From positions 45,070-109,069 of the forward strand of contig JANMXI010000045.1 in assembly GCA_031394735.1 (NCBI GenBank): a stretch of 64,000 nt of DNA, in the 5' to 3' direction. A program made the position numbers and the translations under genes. The DNA is from TMP-86 sp031394735. Its GTDB lineage: Bacteria; Pseudomonadota; Gammaproteobacteria; Steroidobacterales; Steroidobacteraceae. Below the pieces are notes generated by a model. The model saw only the letters and a list, made by a program, of their open reading frames with translations, was not told where the DNA came from and made no database searches. Shown here piece after piece: positions 16,101-25,279 of this stretch; the stretch's first letter is position 1, and every line of letters begins with the position of its first letter.

Positions 16101-18902
16101 GAGGCACATGCTGCGGCACATGTCTGGCACACCCTGGGCGCGCTCGGCCTCGATTCCGCCGGGATGCGTATCACGCCGGAGACGGCTGCCAAGCGCGGCA
16201 TTTTGGTGCGTCATACGCGTCTGTGGGGCCGGATGTTGCAGATGGCCGGACAGGCCGGATTCCTGTTCCACGATGGCGATGACTGGATCGTCACCGCGCG
16301 CAGCGTTGCGTTGCACGATGACGTCGTACCTGCACCGCAGCGGCTCGAGAGGGCGCTGCTGGACCGTTGTGGAGTGGGTCTGGCGGCCGTGTTGCGCGGC
16401 ACGCTCGATCCACTGGCGCTGCTGTTCCCGCCTGACGGAGGCGACTCGGCCGCACAGATCTACGCGCAGTCAGATTCGGCGCGCGTCTACAACAGGCTCG
16501 CCGCCGCGGCGATCGCGCGACTCGCGCGCGAAATGCCTCGACCGCTGCGCATCGTCGAGATCGGAGCCGGCACCGGCGCGACGATGAGCGCACTCATCCC
16601 GGTGCTGCCGGCCGGCAGCCACTATTGTTTCACGGATGTCTCGCCGCTCTTTCTGCACGAGGCCGCAGCGCGGTTGGCGGGCACGCCGCTCGATGTTCGC
16701 TTCAGCCGCCTCGACATCGAACGGGCGCCGCAGGCGCAGGGCTTCACGCCGGGCGAATTCGATGTCGTCGTCGCGGCCAACGTGCTGCACGCAACGTCCG
16801 ACCTGCGGCGCACCCTCGACCACGTGCGCAGCCTGCTCGCGCCGGGCGGCGTGCTGGTGATGATCGAAACCGTGGCACGGCGGGCCTGGATCGACCTCAC
16901 TTTCGGCATGACCGAAGGCTGGTGGCGCTTCGACGATGCGCCGCTGCGCCAAGACCATGCGCTGCTCAATGTGGAAACCTGGAGGGCTCTGCTCACAGCG
17001 GCCGGCTTCGATGACACACACGCGCTAGGTGCCGCGTTTTCGCAACGAGCCGTGCATCCGCAGGCGCTGCTGCTCGCGCGCGCGGCGCCTACCGAGACCA
17101 CGGCGCGGCAACGTTTTGTCGGTAGTTCGTGGTGGCTCGTTGGTGATCGCAGCGGCATCGCCTCGCAACTCGCCGAGGCGATCTGCGCCGAAGGCGGTGT
17201 CTGCGAATGCGTCGACGCCGGCGATTCGCGGCTGCCGGACGAATCGGTGCACGGCATCGTGTATTGTGCCGCGTTGGATGCACCGGCCGATGCTGCGAGC
17301 CCCGATGCGATCACCCCGGCGTTCGCGTGGGCGCGTCGGCTCCAGGCCGGTGGCCGCGCGCGACTGTGGCTGGCGACCCGCGCAGCCCAGCGGGCCGCCA
17401 CAACGGACAAGGTGTTCGCACCGCAGCAGGCGCCGCTGTGGGGCCTGGGCCGCTCGATCGCACTGGAACATCCGACAAACTGGGGCGGCCTGGTGGACTT
17501 GGACCCGAGCGCCACCGACGCGCAGTCCGTGTCAGCCCTGCTCGACACGCTGGCCGCCGGCGACGGCGAGGACCAGGTGGCGATCCGCAACAATGTCCGG
17601 CATGTTGCCCGTCTCGCGCCTCGAGCGCTGCCCGCGCCTGCGGCGCTCACGCTGGATGCGCACGGCGCGTACCTTGTAACCGGCGCCTACGGCGGCCTCG
17701 GCCCGAAGATCATTGCATGGCTCGCCGACCAGGGGGCCCGCACGCTGGTGCTGATCGGGCGCCGTGGCGCGGCGGGCGGGGCGCTCGCCGTGTCGATCGA
17801 GAACTTACGCACACGCGGCCTCTCGATTATCGCCGAAACCGCGGACGTAGCCGACTCCGCCGTGATGGGGCGCCTGTTCGAACGACTTCGGGCCGACGGC
17901 ACGCCGGTACGCGGCGTCGTCCATGCAGCCGCAGCGATCCGCTTCACGGCGCTGCAGGATCTCACTTCAACCGATCTGGCCGACGCACTGCGCGCCAAGG
18001 TGCAAGGCAGCCAGGTGCTGCACGAACTGACGCGTGATTTGCCGCTCGACCTCTTCGTACTCTTCTCGTCCGCCACCACGCTGTTCGGCGCAAAGGGCCT
18101 GGCGGCCTACGCCGCGGCGAACCAGTTCCTCGGTTTGCTCGCATGGCAGCGCGCCGCGCTCAGCCTGCCGGCAACCTGCGTCGACTGGGGGGCGTGGAGC
18201 GAGATCCGCCTGCTCGACGGCCAACGCAGCTCGAACCTCGAACAGCTAGGCTTTCGCAGCATGTCCGACGCAACGGCGTTGGCGATCCTGTCGGGCCTGG
18301 TGCACGGACGTGTGCCGCAGTGTTTAGTCGCCGACGTGGATTGGCAGACCGCCAGCGCTGCCTACCAAGCGCAGGGCAGGCGGCCCTTCCTCGACAACGT
18401 GATCGCCAGCGCGCCGGAACGCCGCGACGAAGCGGCGCCGCTGGCATCTGCGGCGGACCTGCGCGCCGAACTCATCGGCCTGCCGGAGAGCGCACGGCAT
18501 GAACGGATCGGCACGGTGGTGCGCGCCGAACTCGCCGGCGTGCTCGGGCTGGCCGGGTCGCGGGACGTCGATCCGGCCAAGGGCTTCTTCGAGCTTGGCC
18601 TCGACTCGCTGATGGCGATGCAGTTGCGGCGGCGCCTGGCCGCCCGGCTGAACCTGACACTGCCGGCCAGCGTAACCTTTAACCACCCGAGCGCGGCGCC
18701 GCTTGCCAGGCATCTGCTCGGCCTGCTCGCGCTGACGCCGGACACCGCCCAACCGATCGCCGCCGCCGGGGCGTCAGAGGCAGCGTGCAACGACATCGCT
18801 GATCTGACCGATGCGGAGGTGCGGAGCGCGCTGATCACCGAGTTGGCCGAGTTTAGGGACCTCGGTGACAGACCCGACACGGCTGGGGGAGGTCGACAAT
18901 GA
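13143..18902 (+). CDS. Type I PKS, module 2: KS-AT-cMT-KR-ACP
   Basis: A 1919-residue PKS starting at a GTG that overlaps the preceding stop (GTGA). After a short N-terminal docking segment come KS about 37-465 (Cys 212), AT 560-880 (Ser 654), a C-methyltransferase with SAM motif EIGAGTG (1139-1145) and the NVLHAT and MTEGWW elements that supply the His and Glu of cMT domains, KR 1510-1690 (TGAYGGLG, Ser 1643, Tyr 1656), and ACP Ser 1822. The AT motif is YAFH (754-757), between the malonyl and methylmalonyl types. With a cMT present, malonyl-CoA is more likely, the methyl coming from SAM. The KR lacks the LDD motif of B-type reductases. Expected unit: alpha-methyl, beta-hydroxy. The C-terminal helix DLTDAEVRSALITELAEF is a probable docking element for module 3. 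Confidence 0.92.
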   Translation: MSVPPDRLAGLSPGKRALLAQRLRQKPGAPLAPLTPTVERIAILASACRLPGGADSPATLWQLLAEGRDAVTDVPASRWDGAALFSHDPHEANRIQSRCGGFLDGLDRFDAAFFGIAPREAALMDPQQRLLLELAWEALEAAGLPIEGLARSATGVFVGAHSQSSDWWLLQLAQRGGVASHSSTGSAHSILANRVSYAYDLRGPSMTVDTACSSSLVAIHLACQSLRSGECDLALAGGVNLMLLPSASFAFSQLQILSAGGRCRTFDAAADGIVRGEGCALVVLKRLSEALRDGDPILAVIAGSAVNQDGASNGLTAPNGPAQEAVIQRALAMAAMAPERVGLVETHGTGTPLGDPVEVEALAHVIGPARDAAHRCWLGALKTNIGHLEAAAGVAGLIKAVECLRRGLVPANLHFTRPNPYLRLDGTPFVIPLDLTPWPAGTLPRVAGVSSFGFGGTNAHIVLEEHRGETPAVVDTAPRDQLLTVSARNPAALVQSLREHATALDTLPAEQLGAFVYTAKVRRSHHAHRIAVVGSAPQALAERLRARLADAAKSPAVGDTRPVWVYTGQGSLWPGMGRELFDTEPVFRTALEEVAALFESAAGWNLLPVVIDASESTRHAATEVAQPALFALQVGLTALWRAWGMPAGAVVGHSVGEVAAALAAGVLTLDDAVVVVLQRSRAMQPTFGHGCMAQAECGEADLRAELAAFGDVLAVAALNGPASTVLSGPTEPLNACVAQLQARGIATRALAVDYAFHSNQMTHVVPGIVAALRTIRPRPATLPFMSTVTGRWAESGNLDAAYWGRNVRDTVRFAPAVQELLAAGYRTFLEIGPHPALGAGIQAQADAARTEVGIAASLRRDKPARAALLSSMGALLEAGTAIDWQRHRDPRRRVLTLPRQPWQRQRHWLAAPDVAALAFSVTGRAGPAAALGDPTACYEMSWLPSAVLPRAPAFDITRHAAPLEALAATWPEAQVLAGESDVQTALEAHAAAHVWHTLGALGLDSAGMRITPETAAKRGILVRHTRLWGRMLQMAGQAGFLFHDGDDWIVTARSVALHDDVVPAPQRLERALLDRCGVGLAAVLRGTLDPLALLFPPDGGDSAAQIYAQSDSARVYNRLAAAAIARLAREMPRPLRIVEIGAGTGATMSALIPVLPAGSHYCFTDVSPLFLHEAAARLAGTPLDVRFSRLDIERAPQAQGFTPGEFDVVVAANVLHATSDLRRTLDHVRSLLAPGGVLVMIETVARRAWIDLTFGMTEGWWRFDDAPLRQDHALLNVETWRALLTAAGFDDTHALGAAFSQRAVHPQALLLARAAPTETTARQRFVGSSWWLVGDRSGIASQLAEAICAEGGVCECVDAGDSRLPDESVHGIVYCAALDAPADAASPDAITPAFAWARRLQAGGRARLWLATRAAQRAATTDKVFAPQQAPLWGLGRSIALEHPTNWGGLVDLDPSATDAQSVSALLDTLAAGDGEDQVAIRNNVRHVARLAPRALPAPAALTLDAHGAYLVTGAYGGLGPKIIAWLADQGARTLVLIGRRGAAGGALAVSIENLRTRGLSIIAETADVADSAVMGRLFERLRADGTPVRGVVHAAAAIRFTALQDLTSTDLADALRAKVQGSQVLHELTRDLPLDLFVLFSSATTLFGAKGLAAYAAANQFLGLLAWQRAALSLPATCVDWGAWSEIRLLDGQRSSNLEQLGFRSMSDATALAILSGLVHGRVPQCLVADVDWQTASAAYQAQGRRPFLDNVIASAPERRDEAAPLASAADLRAELIGLPESARHERIGTVVRAELAGVLGLAGSRDVDPAKGFFELGLDSLMAMQLRRRLAARLNLTLPASVTFNHPSAAPLARHLLGLLALTPDTAQPIAAAGASEAACNDIADLTDAEVRSALITELAEFRDLGDRPDTAGGGRQ

Positions 18903-21900
18903 CGACCGCTGCGAGGTCCGTTGTCGGCGAGGTGGAGCGGCAGGCGCTTGCCGCTCTGCGTAAGATGCGCGAGCGCGTCGCAGCGTTGGAGTTGGCGCGC
19001 TACGAACCGCTGGCAATTGTCGGGGCGGCCTGCCGGTTGCCGGGCGCGCCCGACATCGACGCGTTCTGGGACCTACTATGTCGCGGCGGCGATGCGATCA
19101 CCGACATCCCGCCGGATCGCTGGGACGAGAAGGCGCTCGAACGCGCCGGCGCCGGTGTCGGCATCCCGCGCAGGGCCGGTTTGCTGCCTCGGGTGGACTG
19201 TTTTGATGCCGAGTTTTTCGGCATCACAGCCCGCGAGGCGCAGTTGATGGACCCGCAGCAGCGTCTGTTCCTCGAAGTCGCGTGGGAAGCTCTGGAACGG
19301 GCCAACATACCGCCGCTCGGCCTGAAGGGTTCGCGCTGCGGCGTGTTCGTCGGAACCACCACCTCCGACTATCTGCAACTGCTCAACCAGCGCCTCGCGG
19401 GTACGCAGCACGACGCCTACGTCGTCTCGGGCAACACCATCAACGCGATCGCGGCGAGGGTCTCGTACACGCTCGGCCTGCACGGCCCGGCGATGGCGAT
19501 CGACACCGCCTGCTCGTCGTCGCTGGTGGCGATCGACCGCGCCTGCCGCAGCCTGCGCGACGGTGAATCGCGCCTCGCCATCGCCGGCGGCGTCAACATG
19601 GTGTTGACACCCGAACTGCTGCTGTCGCTGGCGCGCTGGGGCATGCTGTCGCCGGACGGCCACTGCAAGGCCTTCGACGCGTCGGCGAACGGTTTCGTGC
19701 GCGCCGAAGGCTGCGGCGTTGTGCTCATCAAGCGCCTCGCCGACGCCCGCGCCGACGGCGACCAAATCTGGGCGCTGCTACGCGGCTGGGCCGTCAACCA
19801 GGCCGGTCGCAGCAGCGCCTTCGGTGTGCCGAGCGGATTGGCCCAGAGCGATGTACTTCGCGACGCACTGGCAGCCGCGCGCGTCGAACCGACCAGTGTG
19901 GCCTACGTCGAGGCGCATGGTACCGGTACCGCGCTCGGTGACCCGATCGAGATGGAATCAATCACCGAGGTGTATTGCGCGCAGCGCAAGAATGATGCGC
20001 CGCTATGGGTGGGTGCGGTGAAATCCAACGTCGGCCACCTCGAATGCGCCGCCGGCGTAACCGGTTTGATCAAGACCGTGCTGGCGCTGCGACACCGGCA
20101 GATCCCACCCAATGTGCACTTCCGCGAGCCATCGCCACACATCCCGTGGGACTCAATCGCGGTGCGCGTGCCGACCCGGCTTGAGGAGTTCCCGGCGATC
20201 GCCGGACGCCGCCTCGCCGCGGTCAGCGCATTCGGCTTCAGCGGCACCAACGCACACGTCATACTCGAAGAAGCACCGCCCGCCACGGCAGCAGTACCCG
20301 ATGAGGCGCTCCCCGCCTTGCTGCTGACGGTTTCGGCGCGCAGCCCGGACGCGCTGCGCCAACTCGCGCTGGCTTACGCCGAACGTCTGAACGGCACTGT
20401 CTCGCCCGATACGATGTGCCTGGCGGCCGGTGCCGCGCGTTCGCATCTGCCGTACCGTCTCGCGTTGAGTGCGCTGGACCCTGCCGAACTCGCGCTGCGG
20501 CTGCGCGGCGCTGCGCGCGGCGACAGCGGCGCCGGTATCTTGCAGGGCCGTGTCGGCATCGACCGGCCCGGCGTCGCCTTCCTGTTCACCGGCCAAGGAG
20601 CACAGCATGCCGGCATGGGGCAGCGCTTGCTCCAATCGAGTCGCGTGTTCCGGGCCGCTTTCGAGCGCTGCGCCGCGATCATCGATCCCTTGATCGACCG
20701 GCCGCTTATCGAGCTGGTCGGCACACCCGATGTTGCGACCTTGGACCAGACCGGCTACACCCAACCGGCCCTGTTTGCGATCCAGTTCGCGCTAGCAGAA
20801 TGGTGGCGAAGCGTCGGCGTACAACCTTCGATCGTACTCGGCCATTCGGTCGGCGAGTTCGCCGCAGCCTGCTTCGCCGGCGTGCTGACGCTGGAGGATG
20901 CAGCGACGCTGGTGACCCTGCGCGGCGCCTTGATGCAAGCGCTGCCTGCCGGCGGCGCAATGGCCGCGGTGTTCGCGGCGGAACAATCGGTACGCGAACG
21001 GATGCAGGGCATCACCGGCGTGCTCGCGGTGGCGGGCATCAACAGCCCACGCGAAACGGTCGTTTCCGGTGATGCTGCGGCGGTGCAGGCACTCACGGCG
21101 GCGTTCGCTGCCGCCGGCGTCGGGGTTGAGCCACTGGCGGTCTCGCACGCCTTCCATTCGCCGCGCATGTTGCCGATGCTCGCGCGCTTTGAGGAGGCGG
21201 CACGCCGCGCCTTGGTCGCACCGCCGCGCATCCCGGTTATCTCGTCGATGACAGGCCTGAGCGCCGCTGCCGATTGGGGCAGTACGATCTATTGGGTGAA
21301 GCAATTGCAGGCACCGGTGCGCTGGTTCGACGCAATATGCAGCGCTGCCGCCGGGGGCATCGGCGCAGCAGTGGAAATCGGTCCGCAACCGGTGCTCGCC
21401 GGCCTCGGGCGACGTGCCCTGCCCGAAGCCGCGATCACCTGGCTGCCCTCGCTGCGCCGCGACCACGACGACGGCTCGACGATCATGAACACGCTCGGCG
21501 CGCTCTACGTACAGGGCGCGGTGGATGACTGGAGCGGCCGCGCCGGTGCCGCCGCACGCGCGCACGTCGATCTGCCGGTCTATCCTTTCCGGAACACCCG
21601 TCATTGGGTCGACGCACCGCGGCGCAGCGGTGCTGCCATCGCTGGCACCGCCTGGTGCCATCCACTGCTCGGCGCTGCACTGCCATTGGCCACCGGCGAC
21701 CGCGTTTTCCAGGCCGAGGCCGGCGATAGCCGCCACACCTGGGTGCGCGAGCACCGGATCCACACCGCAAGCCTCTGGCCCGCTGCGGCGAGCGTCGAGA
21801 TGCTACTTGCCGCGGCCCGTGAAACCGGCGCTGCGCTTGAACTGCGCGACATCGAGTTTCGCGTGCCGCTCGTGCTGCCCGAGGACGCCAGCGTCACCGT

Positions 21901-24900
21901 TCAGACGGTGTTGCGGCCGCAGGTTGCCGGTGCGTGGGCAGCAGAGATTTGCCGCGAACCGGCGCAGGCCGGAGGGCAGTGGTTGGTTTTCGCCTCGGCG
22001 CGCCTGCAGGCACGGGCCGAGCCGGAATCGATGCCCGATCTGGCCACTTTGAAGACCCGCTGCGCCGAGCTGGTTGACGCGGCGGCGTTCCACGCTGCAC
22101 TCGCCCGCGCCGGTGCGCCGTTCGGCGCAGCTTTCCGCCGCTTGCGTCACATCGGCCGTGCAACCGGCGAGGCCTTTGCACAGCTGGATCCGCCCGCTGC
22201 GTCCGGCGACGACGATCGGTGGCTGATCCACCCGGGCCAACTAGACGCCTGCCTGCAACTGGTGTCGATTGCGGACGGTCACCGCGACGACGCAGACCAT
22301 GCGCTCTGGCTGCCGACGACGATCAAACACCTCTCGGTTCACGGGCGAGCAAATGGTTCACTGTGGGGACACGCGCGGCTGCACCCGCCAGACGGGGATG
22401 GAACGCGGCTCGGCGCCGATCTGCGGCTGTGGAACGCGGACGGATCGTCAGTAGCGAGCGTGTTGGGCGTGCAGTTCCGGCGCGCGCACGCCGCAGCAAT
22501 CACCGGCGCGAACGCCAGTCTGGTCGATCGTTGCGGCATCGAGCTTACTTGGCAACGCGCGACTGTGACGTCGGTCGCGTCGGCCGACGCTACGCGCTGG
22601 CAAATCATAGGTGGTGGCACGTTTGGCGACCTGCTGGTACGGGCCTTGAGGGCGCGCAGAGCCGACGCCGGATCGGTTGATACACCCTTGTTTACCGCAG
22701 CGTTGAATGTGGTGCATCTGGCGGCACTCAACCTGCCCGACAACCCCGACGCAGACGCCGTGTTGCCGGCGCTGCGACCAGTATTCGAATCGGCGCTGCG
22801 CCTCGCGCAGTCTTGCGCAAGCGCTGCGCTGCCGACTCGTCTGTGGCTCATCACTCGTGGCGCCCAGGCGGTGCGCGGCAATGAGTCGGCAGCGCCCCTC
22901 GCGGCCACACTGTGGGGCCTGGCCCGCGTCCTGCGCGCAGAACACCCACACCTGCAGTGCACCGTGATCGACATCGATGCCGACTGCACCGGCGCCGCAC
23001 TCGCGCAGGTGCTGCTGTCCGGCGGCGCACGCGAATCGCAGCTCGCCGTACGGGGCAGCGAAACCTGGCACGCCCGCCTTGCGCCGCTGCCGCCGCCGCG
23101 TGATTTCCGCATCACCGCACCGCACTCCGGGCGCATCGAGGACGTGGTGCTGTCACCGCATGCTCTGCGGGCGCCGGGCGCCGGCGAGGTCCGCATCGAG
23201 GTACAGGCCGCGGGCCTGAACTTTCGCGACGTCCTGTGCGCGCTCGGTATGGTTGCGGGCGCGGCCGACTCGCTCGGCGGCGAATGTTCAGGCCGCGTAA
23301 CCGCGGTGGGTCCTGGCGTGACCCGCTTCGCGCCCGGTGATGCGGTGTTCGCCCTCGCTCCGGGGAGCCTTGCCTCGAGCGTGTGCGTGGCGCAGACGTT
23401 TGTGGCGTTTCGGCCGGCAGGCCTGGGCGATATCAGCGCCGCCGCCCTGCCCGTCGCCTGCCTAACCGCGAGCTATGGGCTCGAGGAACTCGCCGGTCTG
23501 CGCCGCGGCGACCGGGTGTTGATCCACGCCGCAACCGGGGGCGTCGGCCTGGCTGCAGTGCAACTCGCCCGTCTGCTCGGCGCCGAGGTCTACGCCACCG
23601 CGGGCAGTCGCACCAAGCGCGAGCATCTGCGCTTGCTAGGTGTGCAGCATGTGTTCGACTCGCGCAGCCTCGCCTTCCGCGACGAGGTTCTCACGCACAC
23701 CGGCGGCCAAGGCATGCAGGTGGTTCTCGGTGCTCTCACGGGTGACTTCATCGCGGCCGGCCTGTCGCTGGTCGCGCCCGGCGGCTGCTTCCTGGAGATG
23801 GGCAAACGCGGCGTTTGGAGCGTCGAGACGGTGGCCGCGCGCTATCCAGGCATCCGCTACCACGTCTTCGATCTCGGCGAGGCGGCCCTGCATGACGCCG
23901 CACTGGCGCCCAGGCTCTTCGCACGGCTCCTGGCGCGGCTCGAGTCGGGTGAGCTGACCGCGTTGCCAGTGGCGAGCTTCCCGATGCGCGACGCGCAGGC
24001 AGCGTTCCAGACCATGGCGCACACGCGCCATATCGGCAAGCTGGTACTGCAACGCGATGCAGCAGCGCCGGCCGCCGCCTGCCAGATCAGGGCCGACGCA
24101 AGCTACCTCGTCACTGGCGGCTTCGGCGCCCTCGGCCTGGTGCTCGCACAAGCGCTCGCGGAACGCGGCGCACGCCACCTGATCCTACTCGGCCGCGGTG
24201 CCCCGTCGGCCGCTGCCGAGGAAGTGCTCGAGCTTCTCGCAACGGCCGGTGTCAACGTGCGCCGCGCCCAGCTTGACATCGCCGACGCCGACGCGCTTCG
24301 CTCCCTGCTCGCCGACACCGCCGCCAAGATGCCGCCGCTTCGCGGCGTCGTGCATGCGGCCGGTGTGCTCGACGACGGCGTGGTCGAACAGCAGAACTGG
24401 TCTCGCCTCGAGACAGTGCTGCGGCCCAAGCTAATCGGTGCGCTGAATCTCGTCGCGGCGACCGCCGGCGCAGCGCTCGACTTGCTCGTACTGTTTTCCG
24501 CGGGCGCCGCCTGGCTCGGCGCCCCTGGGCAGTCCAACTACGCCGCTGCGAATGCCGCGCTCGATGCACTGGCGCGGTCGCTACGCGCGCAGGGCAGGCA
24601 AGCAACGGCGATCGGCTGGGGTCGCTGGGCCGGCACCGGCATGGCCGCCACGCGCGGCGGCGCTGACTGGAGCAGCCAGGGAATCGGTGAGATCGATACG
24701 GCCCAGGGCGTGGCGGCGATGTTCGAACTCATCGAGCGCAACGCCGCCTCGGTGGCGGTGTTGCCGATCGACTGGTCTGTGTACCTGGCGAAGCTGCACG
24801 GCACGCGGGCGCCGGCGTGCTTCGACACCCTGCTGCCGAGCGCGAGTCCCGGCGCCACCGACGTGCCAGATGGACTCGCCCGCCTCCAAGCCCTGCCGGC

Positions 24901-25279
24901 CCACGAGCGGCGCGAGGCTCTGATAGCGCGGCTCGACGCGCTGGTTAGACAAGTCGTCGCAATGCCCGCCGACCGCAGCATAGAACCGCGCTGGCCGCTG
25001 CGCGAGCTGGGGATGGATTCGCTGATGATGGTGGAGCTTCGCAACGCGATCGGCACGGCCTTCGACAGACCGCTGTCGGCGACGCTGCTGTTCGACCACC
25101 CAACACTCGACGCGCTTGCGAATCACCTGATGGTGACCTGGCCTGGCCTGCAGGAACCAAGCGACACTGCGACGCCGGCCACCGCTGCGGCCGACGCGGT
25201 CGATGCGATACGGACGCTGTCGGAACAACAGGCAGAGGCCGAATTGCTCGCCGAGCTGGCGCGGGGAGTAGCCCGATGA
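18899..25279 (+). CDS. Type I PKS, module 3: KS-AT-DH-ER-KR-ACP with a defective-looking reductive loop
   Basis: A 2126-residue PKS. A coiled-coil-like docking helix (1-35) precedes KS 36-465 (Cys 205), AT 560-870 (Ser 650; HAFH from 750, malonyl type), DH 920-1190, ER 1415-1720 (GGVGLAA near 1547), KR 1735-1910 and ACP Ser 2041. Several reductive motifs are changed. The KR has FSAGAAWLG, putting Ala 1868 where the catalytic Ser should stand 13 residues before Tyr 1881. The DH keeps His 952 and Asp 1116, but Thr 956 replaces Gly in HxxxGxxxxP, and the YGPxF block reads FGAAF. The ER has GMVAG where the sister ERs have YPG. If the KR is dead this module leaves a beta-ketone and the DH and ER idle. 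Start and stop overlap both neighbours (ATGA). The docking tail is TLSEQQAEAELLAEL. Confidence 0.92.
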   Translation: MTTAARSVVGEVERQALAALRKMRERVAALELARYEPLAIVGAACRLPGAPDIDAFWDLLCRGGDAITDIPPDRWDEKALERAGAGVGIPRRAGLLPRVDCFDAEFFGITAREAQLMDPQQRLFLEVAWEALERANIPPLGLKGSRCGVFVGTTTSDYLQLLNQRLAGTQHDAYVVSGNTINAIAARVSYTLGLHGPAMAIDTACSSSLVAIDRACRSLRDGESRLAIAGGVNMVLTPELLLSLARWGMLSPDGHCKAFDASANGFVRAEGCGVVLIKRLADARADGDQIWALLRGWAVNQAGRSSAFGVPSGLAQSDVLRDALAAARVEPTSVAYVEAHGTGTALGDPIEMESITEVYCAQRKNDAPLWVGAVKSNVGHLECAAGVTGLIKTVLALRHRQIPPNVHFREPSPHIPWDSIAVRVPTRLEEFPAIAGRRLAAVSAFGFSGTNAHVILEEAPPATAAVPDEALPALLLTVSARSPDALRQLALAYAERLNGTVSPDTMCLAAGAARSHLPYRLALSALDPAELALRLRGAARGDSGAGILQGRVGIDRPGVAFLFTGQGAQHAGMGQRLLQSSRVFRAAFERCAAIIDPLIDRPLIELVGTPDVATLDQTGYTQPALFAIQFALAEWWRSVGVQPSIVLGHSVGEFAAACFAGVLTLEDAATLVTLRGALMQALPAGGAMAAVFAAEQSVRERMQGITGVLAVAGINSPRETVVSGDAAAVQALTAAFAAAGVGVEPLAVSHAFHSPRMLPMLARFEEAARRALVAPPRIPVISSMTGLSAAADWGSTIYWVKQLQAPVRWFDAICSAAAGGIGAAVEIGPQPVLAGLGRRALPEAAITWLPSLRRDHDDGSTIMNTLGALYVQGAVDDWSGRAGAAARAHVDLPVYPFRNTRHWVDAPRRSGAAIAGTAWCHPLLGAALPLATGDRVFQAEAGDSRHTWVREHRIHTASLWPAAASVEMLLAAARETGAALELRDIEFRVPLVLPEDASVTVQTVLRPQVAGAWAAEICREPAQAGGQWLVFASARLQARAEPESMPDLATLKTRCAELVDAAAFHAALARAGAPFGAAFRRLRHIGRATGEAFAQLDPPAASGDDDRWLIHPGQLDACLQLVSIADGHRDDADHALWLPTTIKHLSVHGRANGSLWGHARLHPPDGDGTRLGADLRLWNADGSSVASVLGVQFRRAHAAAITGANASLVDRCGIELTWQRATVTSVASADATRWQIIGGGTFGDLLVRALRARRADAGSVDTPLFTAALNVVHLAALNLPDNPDADAVLPALRPVFESALRLAQSCASAALPTRLWLITRGAQAVRGNESAAPLAATLWGLARVLRAEHPHLQCTVIDIDADCTGAALAQVLLSGGARESQLAVRGSETWHARLAPLPPPRDFRITAPHSGRIEDVVLSPHALRAPGAGEVRIEVQAAGLNFRDVLCALGMVAGAADSLGGECSGRVTAVGPGVTRFAPGDAVFALAPGSLASSVCVAQTFVAFRPAGLGDISAAALPVACLTASYGLEELAGLRRGDRVLIHAATGGVGLAAVQLARLLGAEVYATAGSRTKREHLRLLGVQHVFDSRSLAFRDEVLTHTGGQGMQVVLGALTGDFIAAGLSLVAPGGCFLEMGKRGVWSVETVAARYPGIRYHVFDLGEAALHDAALAPRLFARLLARLESGELTALPVASFPMRDAQAAFQTMAHTRHIGKLVLQRDAAAPAAACQIRADASYLVTGGFGALGLVLAQALAERGARHLILLGRGAPSAAAEEVLELLATAGVNVRRAQLDIADADALRSLLADTAAKMPPLRGVVHAAGVLDDGVVEQQNWSRLETVLRPKLIGALNLVAATAGAALDLLVLFSAGAAWLGAPGQSNYAAANAALDALARSLRAQGRQATAIGWGRWAGTGMAATRGGADWSSQGIGEIDTAQGVAAMFELIERNAASVAVLPIDWSVYLAKLHGTRAPACFDTLLPSASPGATDVPDGLARLQALPAHERREALIARLDALVRQVVAMPADRSIEPRWPLRELGMDSLMMVELRNAIGTAFDRPLSATLLFDHPTLDALANHLMVTWPGLQEPSDTATPATAAADAVDAIRTLSEQQAEAELLAELARGVAR

